Made by a program: the position numbers and the translations under genes
Notes under the pieces: generated by a model
Databases searched by the model: none
The model's input: the letters and a program-made list of their open reading frames with translations, nothing else
What the model was told of the DNA's origin: nothing
Shown here: positions 1 through 10,209 of the stretch, piece by piece
Layout of the letters: each line of letters begins with the position of its first letter
Numbering within the stretch: the stretch's first letter is position 1
Assembly (NCBI RefSeq): GCF_003096595.1
Contig: NZ_QEKO01000004.1
Location: 372,001-436,000, forward strand
Direction: 5' to 3'
Source: Pusillimonas noertemannii
GTDB lineage: Bacteria > Pseudomonadota > Gammaproteobacteria > Burkholderiales > Burkholderiaceae_B
DNA length: 64,000 nt

Positions 1-580
1 CCCCAAGCACCTGGTCATAATTGAGTAAGGGCTCGCCCATGCCCATCATGACCACATTGCTGATGACACGGACGGGTTCGGCGGCGCTGGAGCCGTCGCC
101 CCCCGGGATGCGCGCGCTGGCCAGATCGGCCTCGAGCACCCTTTTGGCATGCCACAGCTGGCCGATGATCTCGGCCATGGTGAGGTTGCGGTTGAAGCCC
201 TGGTAGCCGGTGGAGCAGAATGGGCAGGCCACCGTGCAGCCCGCCTGGCTGGAAATGCACAGGGTGCCGCGGTCATCTTCGGGAATGAAGACGGTTTCGA
301 CGGCATTGTTGCGCCCGACGTCGAACAGCCACTTGCGGGTGCCGTCGGAGGAGCGCTGCTCAGTGGCCACGCTCGGCGCGACTATGGTGCAGCGCTCGCC
401 CAGCTGGCGGCGAAAATCGCGGGCCAGGTCGGTCATGTGGTCGAAGGAATCCTCGCCGCGCTGGTGCATCCAGCGCTGCAGCTGCTTGGCGCGAAACGGC
501 TTGCCGCCCCACTGCGCCACGAGATCGCGCAGTTCGGGGCCACCCAGGCCAAGAAGATTTACAGGTTCGGCAGACGACAT
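1..580 (-). CDS. rlmN: 23S rRNA (adenine2503-C2)-methyltransferase RlmN, 3' end cut by window
   Basis: Radical-SAM enzyme that methylates C2 of A2503 in 23S rRNA, and in many bacteria A37 of some tRNAs. About 193 N-terminal codons are visible. The protein starts [12 protein letters not shown] and contains the iron-sulfur motif CTVACPFC (C-x3-C-x2-C), followed by [16 protein letters not shown] and the [10 protein letters not shown] motif, in the usual RlmN order. The C-terminal part, with the second catalytic cysteine, lies beyond the left edge. The start at 580 was chosen because it gives the family N-terminus. The gene lies downstream of ndk on the same strand with a 37-base gap, an arrangement common in beta- and gammaproteobacteria, so the two are probably co-transcribed. 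Confidence 0.95.
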   Translation of the reverse strand, partial: MSSAEPVNLLGLGGPELRDLVAQWGGKPFRAKQLQRWMHQRGEDSFDHMTDLARDFRRQLGERCTIVAPSVATEQRSSDGTRKWLFDVGRNNAVETVFIPEDDRGTLCISSQAGCTVACPFCSTGYQGFNRNLTMAEIIGQLWHAKRVLEADLASARIPGGDGSSAAEPVRVISNVVMMGMGEPLLNYDQVLG

Positions 581-617
581 GAGCAAGACAGTGGCCCGCT
601 TTTCGCGGGCGGTGAAA

Positions 618-1043
618 TTAACGGCTGTAAACGTTGCTTTCGGGGAAGAAGAAAGCGATTTCGACCGCGGCGGTCTCGGCGGCATCGGAGCCGTGGACGG
701 CATTGGCGTCGATGCTGTCGGCGAAGTCGGCGCGGATGGTGCCCGGCTCGGCCTTCTTGGGGTCGGTGGCGCCCATCAGGTCGCGGTTCTTCTGGATGGC
801 GTTGTCGCCTTCGAGCACCTGGACGAAGACGGGGCCCGAGACCATGAAGTCGACCAGGTCCTTGAAGAAGGGACGCTCTTTGTGCACGGCATAGAAACGC
901 TCGGCTTCGCCGCGCGACAATTGCTGCAGGCGTGCGGCAACGACTTTCAGGCCGGCCTGCTCGAAACGTGCGACGATTTGTCCGACGACGTTTTTGGCGA
1001 CGGCATCGGGCTTGATGATGGAAAGGGTGCGTTCAATAGCCAT
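618..1043 (-). CDS. ndk: Nucleoside diphosphate kinase
   Basis: Transfers the gamma phosphate of ATP to NDPs through a phosphohistidine and so balances (d)NTP pools in the cytoplasm. The 141-residue length is the family norm. The N-terminus [18 protein letters not shown] is typical, and the active-site motif NAVHGSD puts the catalytic histidine at residue 117. An open frame continues 21 codons upstream, but MAIERTLS matches the family start, so 1043 is used. rlmN follows on the same strand. Confidence 0.97.
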   Translation of the reverse strand: MAIERTLSIIKPDAVAKNVVGQIVARFEQAGLKVVAARLQQLSRGEAERFYAVHKERPFFKDLVDFMVSGPVFVQVLEGDNAIQKNRDLMGATDPKKAEPGTIRADFADSIDANAVHGSDAAETAAVEIAFFFPESNVYSR

Positions 1044-1393
1044 AAAATATCCAAGGAATAGACAAAGATTCCCGCCCACCGGGCCCACGGGTGAATACAC
1101 CTGCATTCATGCCGGCCGGCAAGTCAGAAACCGCAAGGTTGTGAAAAACGGATTTTTCCAAGACAAAACAACGACTTCTGCGAAGTTTTCGCTAACCGCA
1201 CATTTTAACATGCCCATGAACGGCCACTCCATCATAAAATGGCGGATTACCCGGCCCGCGCAGACGTACGATTTATCCTTCTTCGCCCGCGCCCCGCGAA
1301 CGTCTGTTCAAGACACGACCGGCAACGCCAGGCCGCCCGGCGACAGTCTGCCCGCAACGTGCCCGGCCGGCCCCATTTCTTGTTTTTTCTGCC
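1044..1393. other. Divergent intergenic region between ndk and valS
   Basis: No convincing gene is seen in these 350 bases. The region separates divergently transcribed ndk and valS and must hold both promoters. The part around 1140-1240 is more AT-rich than the flanks and includes a TAAAAT hexamer near 1234 that could be a -10 element for valS, but no good -35 partner was found, so no promoter is assigned. No T-box or other riboswitch-like structure is evident. Confidence 0.5.
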
Positions 1394-4243
1394 ATGACCT
1401 CTGATTCCGCAACGAACGCCTCCGCCCAGTTATCAAAAAGCTTCGAACCCCAGGAAATTGAATCGCGCTGGTATTCCCACTGGGAAGCGCGGGGGTATTT
1501 CAAGGGCGGCCAGCATGTCGAACCGGCTCCTGGCCATCAGAGTGTTCCGTATGCCATTCAGTTCCCGCCGCCCAATGTAACCGGCACCCTGCACATGGGG
1601 CATGCGTTCAACCAGACCGTCATGGACGGCCTGGTGCGCTACCACCGCATGAAGGGCGACGACACGGTCTTCATCCCCGGCACCGACCACGCGGGCATCG
1701 CCACCCAGATCGTCGTCGAGCGCCAGCTCGACGCCCAGAAGGTATCGCGCCACGACCTGGGCCGAGAGAAATTCGTCGAGAAAGTCTGGCAATGGAAGCA
1801 CAAGTCGGGCAGCGCCATTACCGAGCAGTTCCGCAGGCTGGGCTCGTCGGCCGACTGGGCGCGCGAATACTTCACCATGGACGACAATCTGTCGCGGGGC
1901 GTGGTCGAGACCTTCGTACGCCTGCACGAACAGGGCCTCATCTATCGCGGCAAGCGCCTGGTCAACTGGGACCCGGTGCTGGGCACGGCCGTGTCCGACC
2001 TTGAAGTCGTCAGCGAAGAAGAAGACGGCTCGATGTGGGAAATTCGCTATCCGCTGGCCCAGCCCGAACGCGGGCTGAGCCATCTGGTCGTGGCCACCAC
2101 CCGTCCCGAAACCATGCTGGGCGACGTGGCCGTCATGGTCCACCCCGAAGACGAGCGCTATGCCCACCTTATCGGCAAGAACGTGCTGCTGCCCCTGTGC
2201 AACCGCGAAATCCCCATCATCGCCGACGACTACGTCGATCGCGAATTCGGCACGGGCGTCGTCAAGGTAACCCCGGCGCACGACTTCAACGACTATGCGG
2301 TGGGCCAGCGCCACGGCCTGCCCCAGATCAGCATCCTCAGCCTCGATGCCCGCATCAACCAGAACAGCCCCGCCGCCTATCAGGGGCTTGACCGCTTCGA
2401 CGCCCGCAAGCAGATCGTGGCCGACCTCGAATCGCAGGGCCTGCTGCAGGCCGTCAGGCCGCACAAGCTGATGGTGCCGCGCGGCGACCGCACCAATACC
2501 GTCATCGAGCCCATGCTCACCGACCAATGGTTCGTCGCCATGAGCAAGCCCGCCCCCGAAGGCACGCTGCATCCCGGCAAAAGCATCACCGAAGTCGCGC
2601 TCGAGGTCGTGGCCGACGGCCGCATCCGCTTCTACCCCGAGAACTGGACCACCACCTACAACCAGTGGCTGGAAAAAATCCAAGACTGGTGCATCTCGCG
2701 CCAGCTGTGGTGGGGCCACCAGATTCCCGCCTGGTACGCGCCAGATGGCCGCATCTTCGTGGCCCGTTCCGAAGAAGAAGCCGAGCAGCAGGCGCGTGCC
2801 GCCGGCGTCACCGGACCCCTGGTACGCGACCCCGACGTTCTCGACACCTGGTTCTCGTCGGCCCTGGTGCCCTTTACCGACCTGGGCTGGCCGCAAGAGT
2901 CGCCCGACCTGTCCCGCTACCTGCCCTCCAGCGTGCTGGTCACGGGTTTCGACATTATTTTCTTCTGGGTTGCGCGCATGGTCATGATGAGCATGCACAT
3001 GACCGGCCAGGTGCCCTTCCGCGACGTCTATGTGCACGGCCTCATTTGCGACCTCGAAGGCAAGAAGATGAGCAAGTCCAAGGGCAACACCATCGATCCG
3101 GTCGACCTCATCGACGGCGTGCAGCTTGACCAGCTCGTGGCCAAGCGTACCACCGGCCTGATGAACCCTCGCCAAGCGGCCAGCATCGAGAAACGCACCC
3201 GCAAGGACTACCCCCAGGGCTTCCCGGCCTATGGTACCGACGCGCTGCGCTTCACCATGGCGGCCTATGCCACCCTGGGCCGCAACATCAATTTCGACCT
3301 CAAGCGCTGCGAAGGCTACCGCAACTTCTGCAACAAGCTCTGGAACGCCACGCGTTTCGTGCTGATGAACACCGAGGGCCACGACCTTTCGGGCGGCGAA
3401 CAGCATGAGCTTTCATTTGCCGACCGCTGGATAGCCAGCCAGTTGCAGCGGCTCGAAGCCGAGGTCGAGCGCGGTTTCCACGAGTACCGCTTCGACAACG
3501 TCGCCAATGCCCTGTACCACTTCGTATGGGACGAATACTGCGACTGGTACCTTGAGCTGGCCAAGGTCCAGATCCAGCAAGGCACGCCTGCGCAGCAACT
3601 GGGCACGCGCCGCACGCTCATCCGCGTGCTCGAGACCGTGCTGCGGCTCATCCACCCTATCATGCCCTTCATCACCGAAGAGCTCTGGCAGAAGGTGTCG
3701 GTCGTGGCGGGCAAGCGCAAGGCCGAAGTTGAAACCAGCATCTGCGTGCAGCCTTATCCGGTCTCCAACCCCGCCCTGATCGACGCGGAAGCCGAGGCGC
3801 AAGTGGCCGAGCTCAAGGCGCAGGTCGAGGCGGTGCGCGCGCTACGCGGCGAAATGAATCTCTCGCCCGCCCAGCGGGTGCCGCTCATCGCCCTGGGCGA
3901 CGCACAGGTGCTGACAGCCAACAGTCCCTATCTGGCGGCGCTGGCCAAGCTGGAAAGCGTCGAGATCGTATCAGCGCTGCCCGACCTGGGCGCGCCGGTG
4001 CAGGTGGTGGGCGCGACCCAGCTCATGCTACACGTCGAGATCGATGTCGAGGCCGAACGTGCCCGCCTGGGCAAAGAGATCGAACGTCTCGAGAAAGAAA
4101 TCGCGAAGGCACAGGCCAAGCTGTCGAATGAGAGCTTTCTGCAGCGGGCGCCGGCGCAAGTGGTCGAACAGGAAAAAGCCCGCGTCGCGCAGTTCGGTGA
4201 AACGCTGCAAAAGGTGCGCGAGCAGATGCAGCGGCTGGGCTAG
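1394..4243 (+). CDS. valS: Valyl-tRNA synthetase
   Basis: Class I aminoacyl-tRNA synthetase that charges tRNA-Val. The 949 residues match the bacterial family length. The HIGH-type motif appears as HMGH at residues 67-70 ([12 protein letters not shown]) and the KMSKS motif at about residues 558-562 ([10 protein letters not shown]). Between them are the editing (CP1) domain with the [10 protein letters not shown] motif and the [16 protein letters not shown] block. The C-terminal 60 or so residues are rich in Glu, Lys and Arg and should form the tRNA-binding coiled coil. The gene stands alone on the plus strand, divergent from ndk and convergent with trmD, with no strong terminator seen after it. 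Confidence 0.97.
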   Translation: MTSDSATNASAQLSKSFEPQEIESRWYSHWEARGYFKGGQHVEPAPGHQSVPYAIQFPPPNVTGTLHMGHAFNQTVMDGLVRYHRMKGDDTVFIPGTDHAGIATQIVVERQLDAQKVSRHDLGREKFVEKVWQWKHKSGSAITEQFRRLGSSADWAREYFTMDDNLSRGVVETFVRLHEQGLIYRGKRLVNWDPVLGTAVSDLEVVSEEEDGSMWEIRYPLAQPERGLSHLVVATTRPETMLGDVAVMVHPEDERYAHLIGKNVLLPLCNREIPIIADDYVDREFGTGVVKVTPAHDFNDYAVGQRHGLPQISILSLDARINQNSPAAYQGLDRFDARKQIVADLESQGLLQAVRPHKLMVPRGDRTNTVIEPMLTDQWFVAMSKPAPEGTLHPGKSITEVALEVVADGRIRFYPENWTTTYNQWLEKIQDWCISRQLWWGHQIPAWYAPDGRIFVARSEEEAEQQARAAGVTGPLVRDPDVLDTWFSSALVPFTDLGWPQESPDLSRYLPSSVLVTGFDIIFFWVARMVMMSMHMTGQVPFRDVYVHGLICDLEGKKMSKSKGNTIDPVDLIDGVQLDQLVAKRTTGLMNPRQAASIEKRTRKDYPQGFPAYGTDALRFTMAAYATLGRNINFDLKRCEGYRNFCNKLWNATRFVLMNTEGHDLSGGEQHELSFADRWIASQLQRLEAEVERGFHEYRFDNVANALYHFVWDEYCDWYLELAKVQIQQGTPAQQLGTRRTLIRVLETVLRLIHPIMPFITEELWQKVSVVAGKRKAEVETSICVQPYPVSNPALIDAEAEAQVAELKAQVEAVRALRGEMNLSPAQRVPLIALGDAQVLTANSPYLAALAKLESVEIVSALPDLGAPVQVVGATQLMLHVEIDVEAERARLGKEIERLEKEIAKAQAKLSNESFLQRAPAQVVEQEKARVAQFGETLQKVREQMQRLG

Positions 4244-4320
4244 CAATGCGCCTCTGGCGCGACTGAAACGCCGCAAACTGCTCTGATGGAACGGCCTCAA
4301 GGTCTAATAAGAGAAACTTT

Positions 4321-5157
4321 CTAAGGCTTGAGCGAAGCCAGAAACGCCTCGTCGGCCTTGCTGAGCCGCCCCGCCCTGCGGGCCGCCTCGATGAGGTCGG
4401 GTCGGCGGGCCTGGGTAAGGGCCAGCGACTGCCGACGGCGCCATAGCGCGATGTTCGCATGGTGGCCCGACAGCAATTCGGCCGGCACCGATTCGCCTTG
4501 GTAGACCTCGGGCCGGGTGTAATGCGGGCTATCGAGCAGGCCCGTGAGCATATCGTGAAAAGAATCCTGCTGCGCCGACTCCCGGTCGTTCAGCGCCCCC
4601 GGCAACAGACGCACGGCACTGTCCATGATGGCCAGGGCCGGAATCTCGCCTCCCGACAACACGAAGTCGCCCATCGAAACCTCGTGGGTGACGCAGCGCT
4701 CGATGAAGCGCTGGTCTACCCCTTCGTAGCGGCCGCAGATCAGTACCGCCCCCTGCCCTTCCGACAGCTCCTGCGCCATGCGCTGGTCGAAACGGCGGCC
4801 CGTGGGGCTCATGAGCCAAACCGGTGCGCCTCCGCCGGAGGGCTGGGCGGTGTAGGCCGCCCGGCCGGCACGGTCTGTTTCGGTGCCGCAATCTTGTTGG
4901 GCGACGCGATTCACCCAGGCAGCACGGTCGGCCTGAGCCGCCTGCACGGCCTCTTCAAGAGGCTGCGCCATCATCACCATGCCGGGCCCGCCCCCATAGG
5001 GCCGGTCGTCCACAGTGCGATGCACATCGTGGGTGAAATCTCGGGGATTCCAGACCCGCAGCGACCACAGCCCCTGCTTGTGCGCGCGGCCGGTGACGCC
5101 ATGGTCTCGCACGGCGGAGAACAGCTCGGGGAACAGGGAAATGACGTCGAAGCGCAT
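4321..5157 (-). CDS. trmD: tRNA (guanine37-N1)-methyltransferase
   Basis: SPOUT-family enzyme that makes m1G37 next to the anticodon and prevents +1 frameshifting. The start [13 protein letters not shown] at 5157 is typical; an 8-codon upstream extension of the frame would overlap rimM and was not used. The knot region shows [12 protein letters not shown] and [19 protein letters not shown]. At 278 residues it is somewhat longer than the usual 245-255. The extra residues lie in the middle, in a Gln/Gly/Pro-rich stretch around [20 protein letters not shown], which looks like a lineage-specific insertion. It is the last gene of rpsP-rimM-trmD. rplS, which often follows trmD, is absent: the next gene is convergent valS. 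Confidence 0.96.
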   Translation of the reverse strand: MRFDVISLFPELFSAVRDHGVTGRAHKQGLWSLRVWNPRDFTHDVHRTVDDRPYGGGPGMVMMAQPLEEAVQAAQADRAAWVNRVAQQDCGTETDRAGRAAYTAQPSGGGAPVWLMSPTGRRFDQRMAQELSEGQGAVLICGRYEGVDQRFIERCVTHEVSMGDFVLSGGEIPALAIMDSAVRLLPGALNDRESAQQDSFHDMLTGLLDSPHYTRPEVYQGESVPAELLSGHHANIALWRRRQSLALTQARRPDLIEAARRAGRLSKADEAFLASLKP

Positions 5158-5162
5158 GGCGG

Positions 5163-5780
5163 CTAGAAGTCGGCCGGCCAATCGCTTTCAAGCCGTTTGG
5201 CGGCGATGTCGACAGTATGCACGTGCGCGCTTACGAAAGGCACCAATATTTCGATATGGCGGCCTTTCTGGTTTTGCAGCAAGCTGATTTCGCCGCCGGC
5301 GCCGATCTGCCCGCGGGCCACGTGCAGCACGGCGTGGGCGCCATTGTCGGAAACGTCGACGACCTGCCCGATGAGCTCGGGCTCGCCCTCTTTTTTCCCA
5401 TACAGCAGGCAGCCTATAAGGTCGACCCAGTAGTACTCGTCGTCTTGTTCGGGCGGAAACTGAGAGCGCGACACCCAGACGGTATGGCCCTTTAGCGCTT
5501 CGGCCGCATTGCGGTCGGGGGCGACGCCAAGCCGCGCCACCACGGTCGAGCCGTGGGCGCGCGCGGCCTGCACATCGGCAGGACGTGCAGGCGCAAAAGC
5601 GCCCGCCCCGCCGGCAAGCGGGACGGGCGCCTTCAACCACCAGTCTTTCGACTGCAGCAATACCTCGGCCTGGGACGAATGCGGCTGGATCTTGACCCAG
5701 CCTTGCACGCCATATGCCGAAACAATACGCCCCAGCTCGATCAGATCGTGCGGCGAATCACCGGATTGCGTGTCGGTCAT
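5163..5780 (-). CDS. rimM: 16S rRNA processing protein RimM
   Basis: Ribosome maturation factor that binds S19 and helps mature the 30S head domain. 205 residues, slightly longer than the 170-180 typical. The N-terminal domain carries [20 protein letters not shown] and the C-terminal PRC-barrel carries [15 protein letters not shown], followed by GAHAVLHV and the [15 protein letters not shown] block. A short Ala/Pro-rich insert lies between the strands of the first domain. It sits between rpsP (30-base gap) and trmD (5 bases from its stop to the trmD start), so it is co-transcribed with both. Confidence 0.95.
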   Translation of the reverse strand: MTDTQSGDSPHDLIELGRIVSAYGVQGWVKIQPHSSQAEVLLQSKDWWLKAPVPLAGGAGAFAPARPADVQAARAHGSTVVARLGVAPDRNAAEALKGHTVWVSRSQFPPEQDDEYYWVDLIGCLLYGKKEGEPELIGQVVDVSDNGAHAVLHVARGQIGAGGEISLLQNQKGRHIEILVPFVSAHVHTVDIAAKRLESDWPADF

Positions 5781-5810
5781 GCCGACTTCGTCCGACCAGG
5801 CCTGCTGCGA

Positions 5811-6065
5811 TCAGGCAGCCGCTTTGGCGGAGAATTCTTTAACCAGACGCGTAACGGCAGGCGACAGCTGTGCGCCGTTGCTGGTCCAGTATTCAACGCG
5901 GTCCAGAGCCAGGCGCAGGTTTTCCTGGCCTTCGTTGGCTACCGGGTTGTAAAAACCCAGGCGCTCGATAAAGCGGCCATCACGGCGATTGCGTGAATCG
6001 GCTGCCACTACATTGTAAAACGGACGCTTCTTCGAGCCGCCACGGGCTAAGCGAATCACCACCAT
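5811..6065 (-). CDS. rpsP: 30S ribosomal protein S16
   Basis: Small-subunit protein bS16 that stabilises 16S rRNA folding. 84 residues, the normal length, starting [18 protein letters not shown], with the family blocks [22 protein letters not shown] and [18 protein letters not shown]. The open frame runs 26 codons further upstream, but the family start is unambiguous. It is the first gene of rpsP-rimM-trmD and has a promoter-like sequence about 35-65 bases upstream. Confidence 0.97.
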   Translation of the reverse strand: MVVIRLARGGSKKRPFYNVVAADSRNRRDGRFIERLGFYNPVANEGQENLRLALDRVEYWTSNGAQLSPAVTRLVKEFSAKAAA

Positions 6066-6100
6066 AGGTAATCCTTTGAAAATGAGGTGAAAAACAATAG

Positions 6101-6130
6101 ATTCTAGCATCTTTCGGGCTTGCTGGGCAA
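6101..6130 (-). promoter_or_regulatory. Candidate sigma-70 promoter for rpsP-rimM-trmD
   Basis: On the minus strand TTGCCC (6125-6130) is followed after 18 bases by TAGAAT (6101-6106). The -10 matches consensus at five of six positions. The predicted start of transcription leaves a leader of roughly 30 bases before rpsP. This rests on motif matching only. Confidence 0.5.
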
Positions 6131-6212
6131 ACTGAAAAGGCAAGAATCCTCAAAACAAGCTTCGTCGCGCAAGATATGAGGCGCTACGGCACGTATCCGC
6201 CGCGCCGGATGC

Positions 6213-6461
6213 TTAACGACGGGCCAGAAAATGGGTGACGTTGCCCTCGCCTTCGACCTGGGCCAGCAAGCCGTTGCCGGTCTGCTTGGAAAAAGCCTGA
6301 AAATCGCGCACGGCATGGGGGTCGGTGGTGATCACCTTCAGTACCTGGCCGCTTTGCAACTGCGCCAGCGCCTTCTTGGCGCGCAAGATGGGCAGCGGGC
6401 ATTTCAGGCCCGTTGCATCCACCTCGAGATCGAATTGAGGCGTTTCGCCAGTGTCGGACAT
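6213..6461 (-). CDS. tusA: TusA-family sulfur carrier protein
   Basis: Small sulfur-relay protein that accepts persulfide sulfur on a cysteine and passes it on, for example to tRNA 2-thiouridine synthesis. 82 residues with the family signature DATGLKCPLPILRAKKAL, whose CPxP cysteine is the sulfur acceptor at about residue 21. The rest matches the two-layer alpha/beta fold (VLKVITTDPHAVRDFQAF). It follows alaS with a 4-base gap and is probably co-transcribed. mnmA, a possible user of the relayed sulfur, lies elsewhere in this window. The exact recipient cannot be told from sequence. Confidence 0.9.
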   Translation of the reverse strand: MSDTGETPQFDLEVDATGLKCPLPILRAKKALAQLQSGQVLKVITTDPHAVRDFQAFSKQTGNGLLAQVEGEGNVTHFLARR

Positions 6462-6465
6462 ATCG

Positions 6466-9090
6466 CTACCCCTGAAGCCTGGCCAGCACCCAGTCGTTCA
6501 CCTGCGCCATGGCGCCCGGCAAGGCTGCCGAATCGGAACCACCGCCCATGGCCATGTCTGGGCGGCCACCACCCTTGCCGCCCACCTGGCCGGCCACCAT
6601 GCCGACCAGATCGCCGGCCTTGACCTTGCCGGTAAGGTCGGAGGTGACGCCCGCCACCAGGCTGATCTTGCCCTCGGCCTCGGTGGCCAACAGCACCACC
6701 GCCGACTTGAGCTTGGCCTTGAGCTGATCGGCCATGCCCCGCAGCGCCTTGGGATCGGCTCCGGCGATGTTGGCCACTAAAAGCCGGGCCTCGCCGGTAA
6801 GGGCAACCGCCTGGCCCGCCAGGTCGTTGCCTGCGGAGGCGGCCAGCTTGCTCTTGGCCTGATCGAGATCGCGCTCCAGGCTTTTAAGCTGGCCCTGCAG
6901 TTGCTGGATACGATCGCCCAGGTCGGACGGCTGGGCCTTGAGCAAGGCTGCCGCCTGCTGCAACACGGCCTGGGTATCTTGCACCCAATGCAGGGCGTTG
7001 TCGCCGGTAACCGCCTCGATGCGGCGCACGCCGGCGGCCACGCCCCCTTCGGACACCACCTTGAACAGGCCGATGTCGCCGGTGCGCGCCACGTGGGTTC
7101 CGCCACAGAGTTCGCGGGAAAAGCCGATGTCAAGCACACGGACGACGTCGCCGTATTTTTCGCCGAACAGCGCCACCGCGCCGCCGCCCACGGCTTCGTC
7201 ATACGACATGTAGGCTGCCTGGACATCGCGATTCTGCAGGACTTCGTCGTTGACGATCTGCTCGACCTGCCTGATCTGCGCGGCGCTGAGCGGAGCGTCG
7301 TGGGCGAAGTCGAAACGGGTCTTGTCGGGGTCGACCAGCGAGCCGCGCTGCTGCACGTGCTCGCCCAGCACCTGGCGCAGCGCCTTGTGCATGAGGTGGG
7401 TGGCCGAATGGTTGCGCACCGTACTGGCGCGGCGCTGGACGTCGACCTGCGCCTGCACGGCCTGGCCCACGGCCAGGGCACCGCCTGAAAGCTGGCCATG
7501 ATGGCCGAAGACATTGCTTTGAATCTTTTGCGTGTCGGACACCTGGAAACGCGCCGGGCCCGCCTGCAACAGGCCGGCGTCGCCCACCTGGCCGCCCGAT
7601 TCGGCATAAAAGGGCGTGGCGTCCAGCACCACTACGGCCTGGGCGCCTTCTTCGATGCGGTCGACCGATACGCCGTCGACATACAGGGCCGTGACCGTGC
7701 CCTGCCCTTGCAGGTGCTCGTAGCCCTCGAAGCGGGTTTCGACCCCCTGGTAGCTGAGCCCTTCGGCCGCCTTGAACTTGCCCGCCGCGCGCGCCTGTTC
7801 GCGCTGGCGCGCCATGGCCGCCTCGAAGCCTTCGTGGTCGACCTCGACGCCTCGTTCGCGGCAGATGTCGGCGGTAAGATCCACCGGAAAGCCATAGGTG
7901 TCGTACAGCGTGAACAGGGTCTGGCCGTCAAGGCGATCGCCCTTGCCCAGTCCGCCCAGGGCGGCCTCGAGTATCTTCATGCCGTTTTCGAGGGTTTCGC
8001 TGAAACGCTCTTCTTCCTGGCGCAGCACCTGCTCCACCCGCGCCTGGTTGGCGGCCAGTTCGGGGTAGGCGTCGCCCATTTGCGCCACCAGATCGCCCAC
8101 CAGGCGATGGAAGAAAGGCTTGGGCTGGCCCAGTTTGTGGCCATGCCGCAGCGCCCGACGCACAATGCGCCGCAGCACATAGCCACGGCCCTCGTTGCTG
8201 GGGATGACGCCGTCGACGACCAGAAAGCTGCAGGCGCGGATGTGGTCGGCGATGACCTTCAGGGAGTTGTCGGCCAGGTCGGTGCAGCCCGTTTCGCGGC
8301 CCGCCGCGGCAATAAGCGCCTGGAAGAGGTCGATTTCGTAGTTGGAATGCACATGCTGCAGTACGGCCGCGATGCGCTCCAGGCCCATGCCGGTGTCGAC
8401 GCAGGGCTTGGGCAGGGGCAGCATATTGCCCGCCGCATCGCGCTCGAACTGCATGAACACCAGGTTCCAGATCTCGATATAGCGGTCGCCGTCTTCTTCG
8501 GGCGAGCCCGGAGGGCCGCCCCAGATGCCGGGGCCGTGGTCATAGAAGATTTCGGAGCAGGGACCGCAAGGGCCGGTGTCGGCCATTTGCCAGAAGTTGT
8601 CGGACGCATAGCGTGCACCCTTGTTGTCGCCGATGCGGATGATGCGCTCGGCGGGCACCTTGATTTCGTTCAGCCAGATGTCGTGGGCCTCGTCGTCTTC
8701 GTGGTAGACCGTGACCCAGAGCTTCTCGGCAGGCAGGCCATAGACCTTGGTAAGAAGTTCCCAGGCGTAGGCAATGGCGTCGTGCTTGAAGTAATCGCCA
8801 AAGCTGAAATTGCCCAGCATCTCGAAAAACGTGTGGTGCCGGGCCGTGTAGCCCACGTTCTCGAGGTCGTTGTGCTTGCCGCCGGCCCGAACGCAGCGCT
8901 GCGAACTGACCGCACGGTGATAGGGGCGCGTTTCTTTGCCCGTGAATACGTCCTTGAATTGCACCATGCCTGCATTGGTGAACAGCAAGGTGGGGTCGTT
9001 GGCCGGAATCAGTGGCGAAGACGGCACGACGGCATGGCCCTTCGATTCGAAAAACGAAAGGAATTTTTGACGGATTTCGGTGGTTTTCAT
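6466..9090 (-). CDS. alaS: Alanyl-tRNA synthetase
   Basis: Class II synthetase that charges tRNA-Ala and edits mischarged Ser and Gly. 874 residues, the usual length. The catalytic core begins [19 protein letters not shown] and contains [16 protein letters not shown]. The editing-domain zinc site is formed by the HSATH motif (about residues 559-563) and the [13 protein letters not shown] motif (about 660). The C-terminal Gly-rich oligomerisation (C-Ala) domain ends near [15 protein letters not shown]. The open frame extends 20 codons upstream of the chosen start, but [10 protein letters not shown] is the family N-terminus. The gene lies downstream of xdhC (84-base gap) and just before tusA. 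Confidence 0.97.
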   Translation of the reverse strand: MKTTEIRQKFLSFFESKGHAVVPSSPLIPANDPTLLFTNAGMVQFKDVFTGKETRPYHRAVSSQRCVRAGGKHNDLENVGYTARHHTFFEMLGNFSFGDYFKHDAIAYAWELLTKVYGLPAEKLWVTVYHEDDEAHDIWLNEIKVPAERIIRIGDNKGARYASDNFWQMADTGPCGPCSEIFYDHGPGIWGGPPGSPEEDGDRYIEIWNLVFMQFERDAAGNMLPLPKPCVDTGMGLERIAAVLQHVHSNYEIDLFQALIAAAGRETGCTDLADNSLKVIADHIRACSFLVVDGVIPSNEGRGYVLRRIVRRALRHGHKLGQPKPFFHRLVGDLVAQMGDAYPELAANQARVEQVLRQEEERFSETLENGMKILEAALGGLGKGDRLDGQTLFTLYDTYGFPVDLTADICRERGVEVDHEGFEAAMARQREQARAAGKFKAAEGLSYQGVETRFEGYEHLQGQGTVTALYVDGVSVDRIEEGAQAVVVLDATPFYAESGGQVGDAGLLQAGPARFQVSDTQKIQSNVFGHHGQLSGGALAVGQAVQAQVDVQRRASTVRNHSATHLMHKALRQVLGEHVQQRGSLVDPDKTRFDFAHDAPLSAAQIRQVEQIVNDEVLQNRDVQAAYMSYDEAVGGGAVALFGEKYGDVVRVLDIGFSRELCGGTHVARTGDIGLFKVVSEGGVAAGVRRIEAVTGDNALHWVQDTQAVLQQAAALLKAQPSDLGDRIQQLQGQLKSLERDLDQAKSKLAASAGNDLAGQAVALTGEARLLVANIAGADPKALRGMADQLKAKLKSAVVLLATEAEGKISLVAGVTSDLTGKVKAGDLVGMVAGQVGGKGGGRPDMAMGGGSDSAALPGAMAQVNDWVLARLQG

Positions 9091-9174
9091 CAGGGAAAAA
9101 CGCGCGCAAATTAAGGTAGGTAACCAATCATTATAGAGGGTGTTGCGCACAAGGTAATCGGCGGGGTTGAGCCC

Positions 9175-10209
9175 TTAGGCGTCCGCCTCTTCGAGCGCCA
9201 TGGCGGCGTGCTCGAGCAGGCCCACGATCTGGGCCGCTACCGATACCGCGATGACGCCCGGCAGCTTGCTGGAGGTTTCGACGATGCCTATCGGGCAAAC
9301 CACCCGGTCGACAAGCCGTGATGGAAATTTGCGCAGCAGCCGCGCCCTGAATTTGGCGCGCTTGGTGTCCGAGCCGATAAGGCCCAGATAGCGAAACGAT
9401 TTGTGCTGCAGCACACGTTCGACGATTTCCAGATCGAGCGCATGGCTGTGCGTCAGCACCAGCCAGCAGGCGTCATCCGGAAAATCGGGCACATCGTCGG
9501 CATCGCCGCTCAGGCATTGGACATTGTCCGGAAGATGGGCCGGCCACTCGTCTTCGCGCGGGTCGAGCCAGGCCACGCGAACCGGAAGCTCGGCCAGGAC
9601 GCGCACGATGGCCTTGCCCACGTGCCCCGCGCCGCACACCACGACGAGGGGCGCGGCGGCCGGGGTAAGATCGACCAGCAGTTCGTCTTCTTCATGCCAC
9701 CGGGCGTCGGGCTGGGCCACGGCCAGGCTGTCCACCGCTTCGACGCGTACGTCGGGCGCATGGGCCCCGCCGCCCGGGGCCTGCCTTGCGGAACAGCGGC
9801 GCACGCGGCGCCCCGCGGCTCCGCGTTCAAGCACTTGATGCAGCGCATCGCACCATGCAAGGTCTTGCGGTTCCAGGCGCTCGAACGCCAGCCATACGGC
9901 GCCGCCGCAGCACTGGCCCAGGCTGGGCCCCAAGGCATAGTGGCGCACCTGTGTCGAAGGCGCACCGGCGTCGGCCAGCATGGCGCGAGCCACCTCGATG
10001 GCCTGCAGTTCAAGATGCCCGCCGCCTATGGTGGCATGAGCCCCGTCGGCGTCGACCCACATGCGCGTGCCCGCATCACGCGGGGTAGATCCAAGAGCCC
10101 GTGCGACAGTGATCAGCACCAAGGGCTCGCCCTGCCGAAGGCGGGAACGGGCGGCTGCCAGCCACTGGCCATGGACGGTCAGTGCGGACGGCGCAAGCTG
10201 GGTGTTCAT
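9175..10209 (-). CDS. xdhC: Xanthine dehydrogenase accessory protein XdhC
   Basis: Binds the molybdenum cofactor, supports its sulfuration and delivers it to the large xanthine dehydrogenase subunit; it is not part of the mature enzyme. 344 residues. The N-terminal XdhC/CoxI domain has LVLITVARALGSTPRDAGTRMWV and TIGGGHLELQA; the C-terminal Rossmann domain has VVVCGAGHVGKAIVRVLAELP and LTHSHALDLEIVERVL. It overlaps the end of xdhB by 4 bases (ATGA) and closes the xdhABC operon. Confidence 0.95.
   Translation of the reverse strand: MNTQLAPSALTVHGQWLAAARSRLRQGEPLVLITVARALGSTPRDAGTRMWVDADGAHATIGGGHLELQAIEVARAMLADAGAPSTQVRHYALGPSLGQCCGGAVWLAFERLEPQDLAWCDALHQVLERGAAGRRVRRCSARQAPGGGAHAPDVRVEAVDSLAVAQPDARWHEEDELLVDLTPAAAPLVVVCGAGHVGKAIVRVLAELPVRVAWLDPREDEWPAHLPDNVQCLSGDADDVPDFPDDACWLVLTHSHALDLEIVERVLQHKSFRYLGLIGSDTKRAKFRARLLRKFPSRLVDRVVCPIGIVETSSKLPGVIAVSVAAQIVGLLEHAAMALEEADA

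Noticed and set aside
1433-3406. 657-codon open frame antisense to valS
   Set aside because: It runs entirely opposite valS in GC-rich sequence, where long antisense frames are expected. Its translation is low-complexity Gly/Val/His/Asp-rich and has no family motif.
4248-4260. GCGCC-TCT-GGCGC hairpin after valS
   Set aside because: Only five pairs and no T-tract. Not convincing as a terminator.
7498-9114. 538-codon open frame antisense to alaS
   Set aside because: Fully covered by alaS, which has clear synthetase motifs. No ribosome binding site or recognisable domain in the antisense frame.
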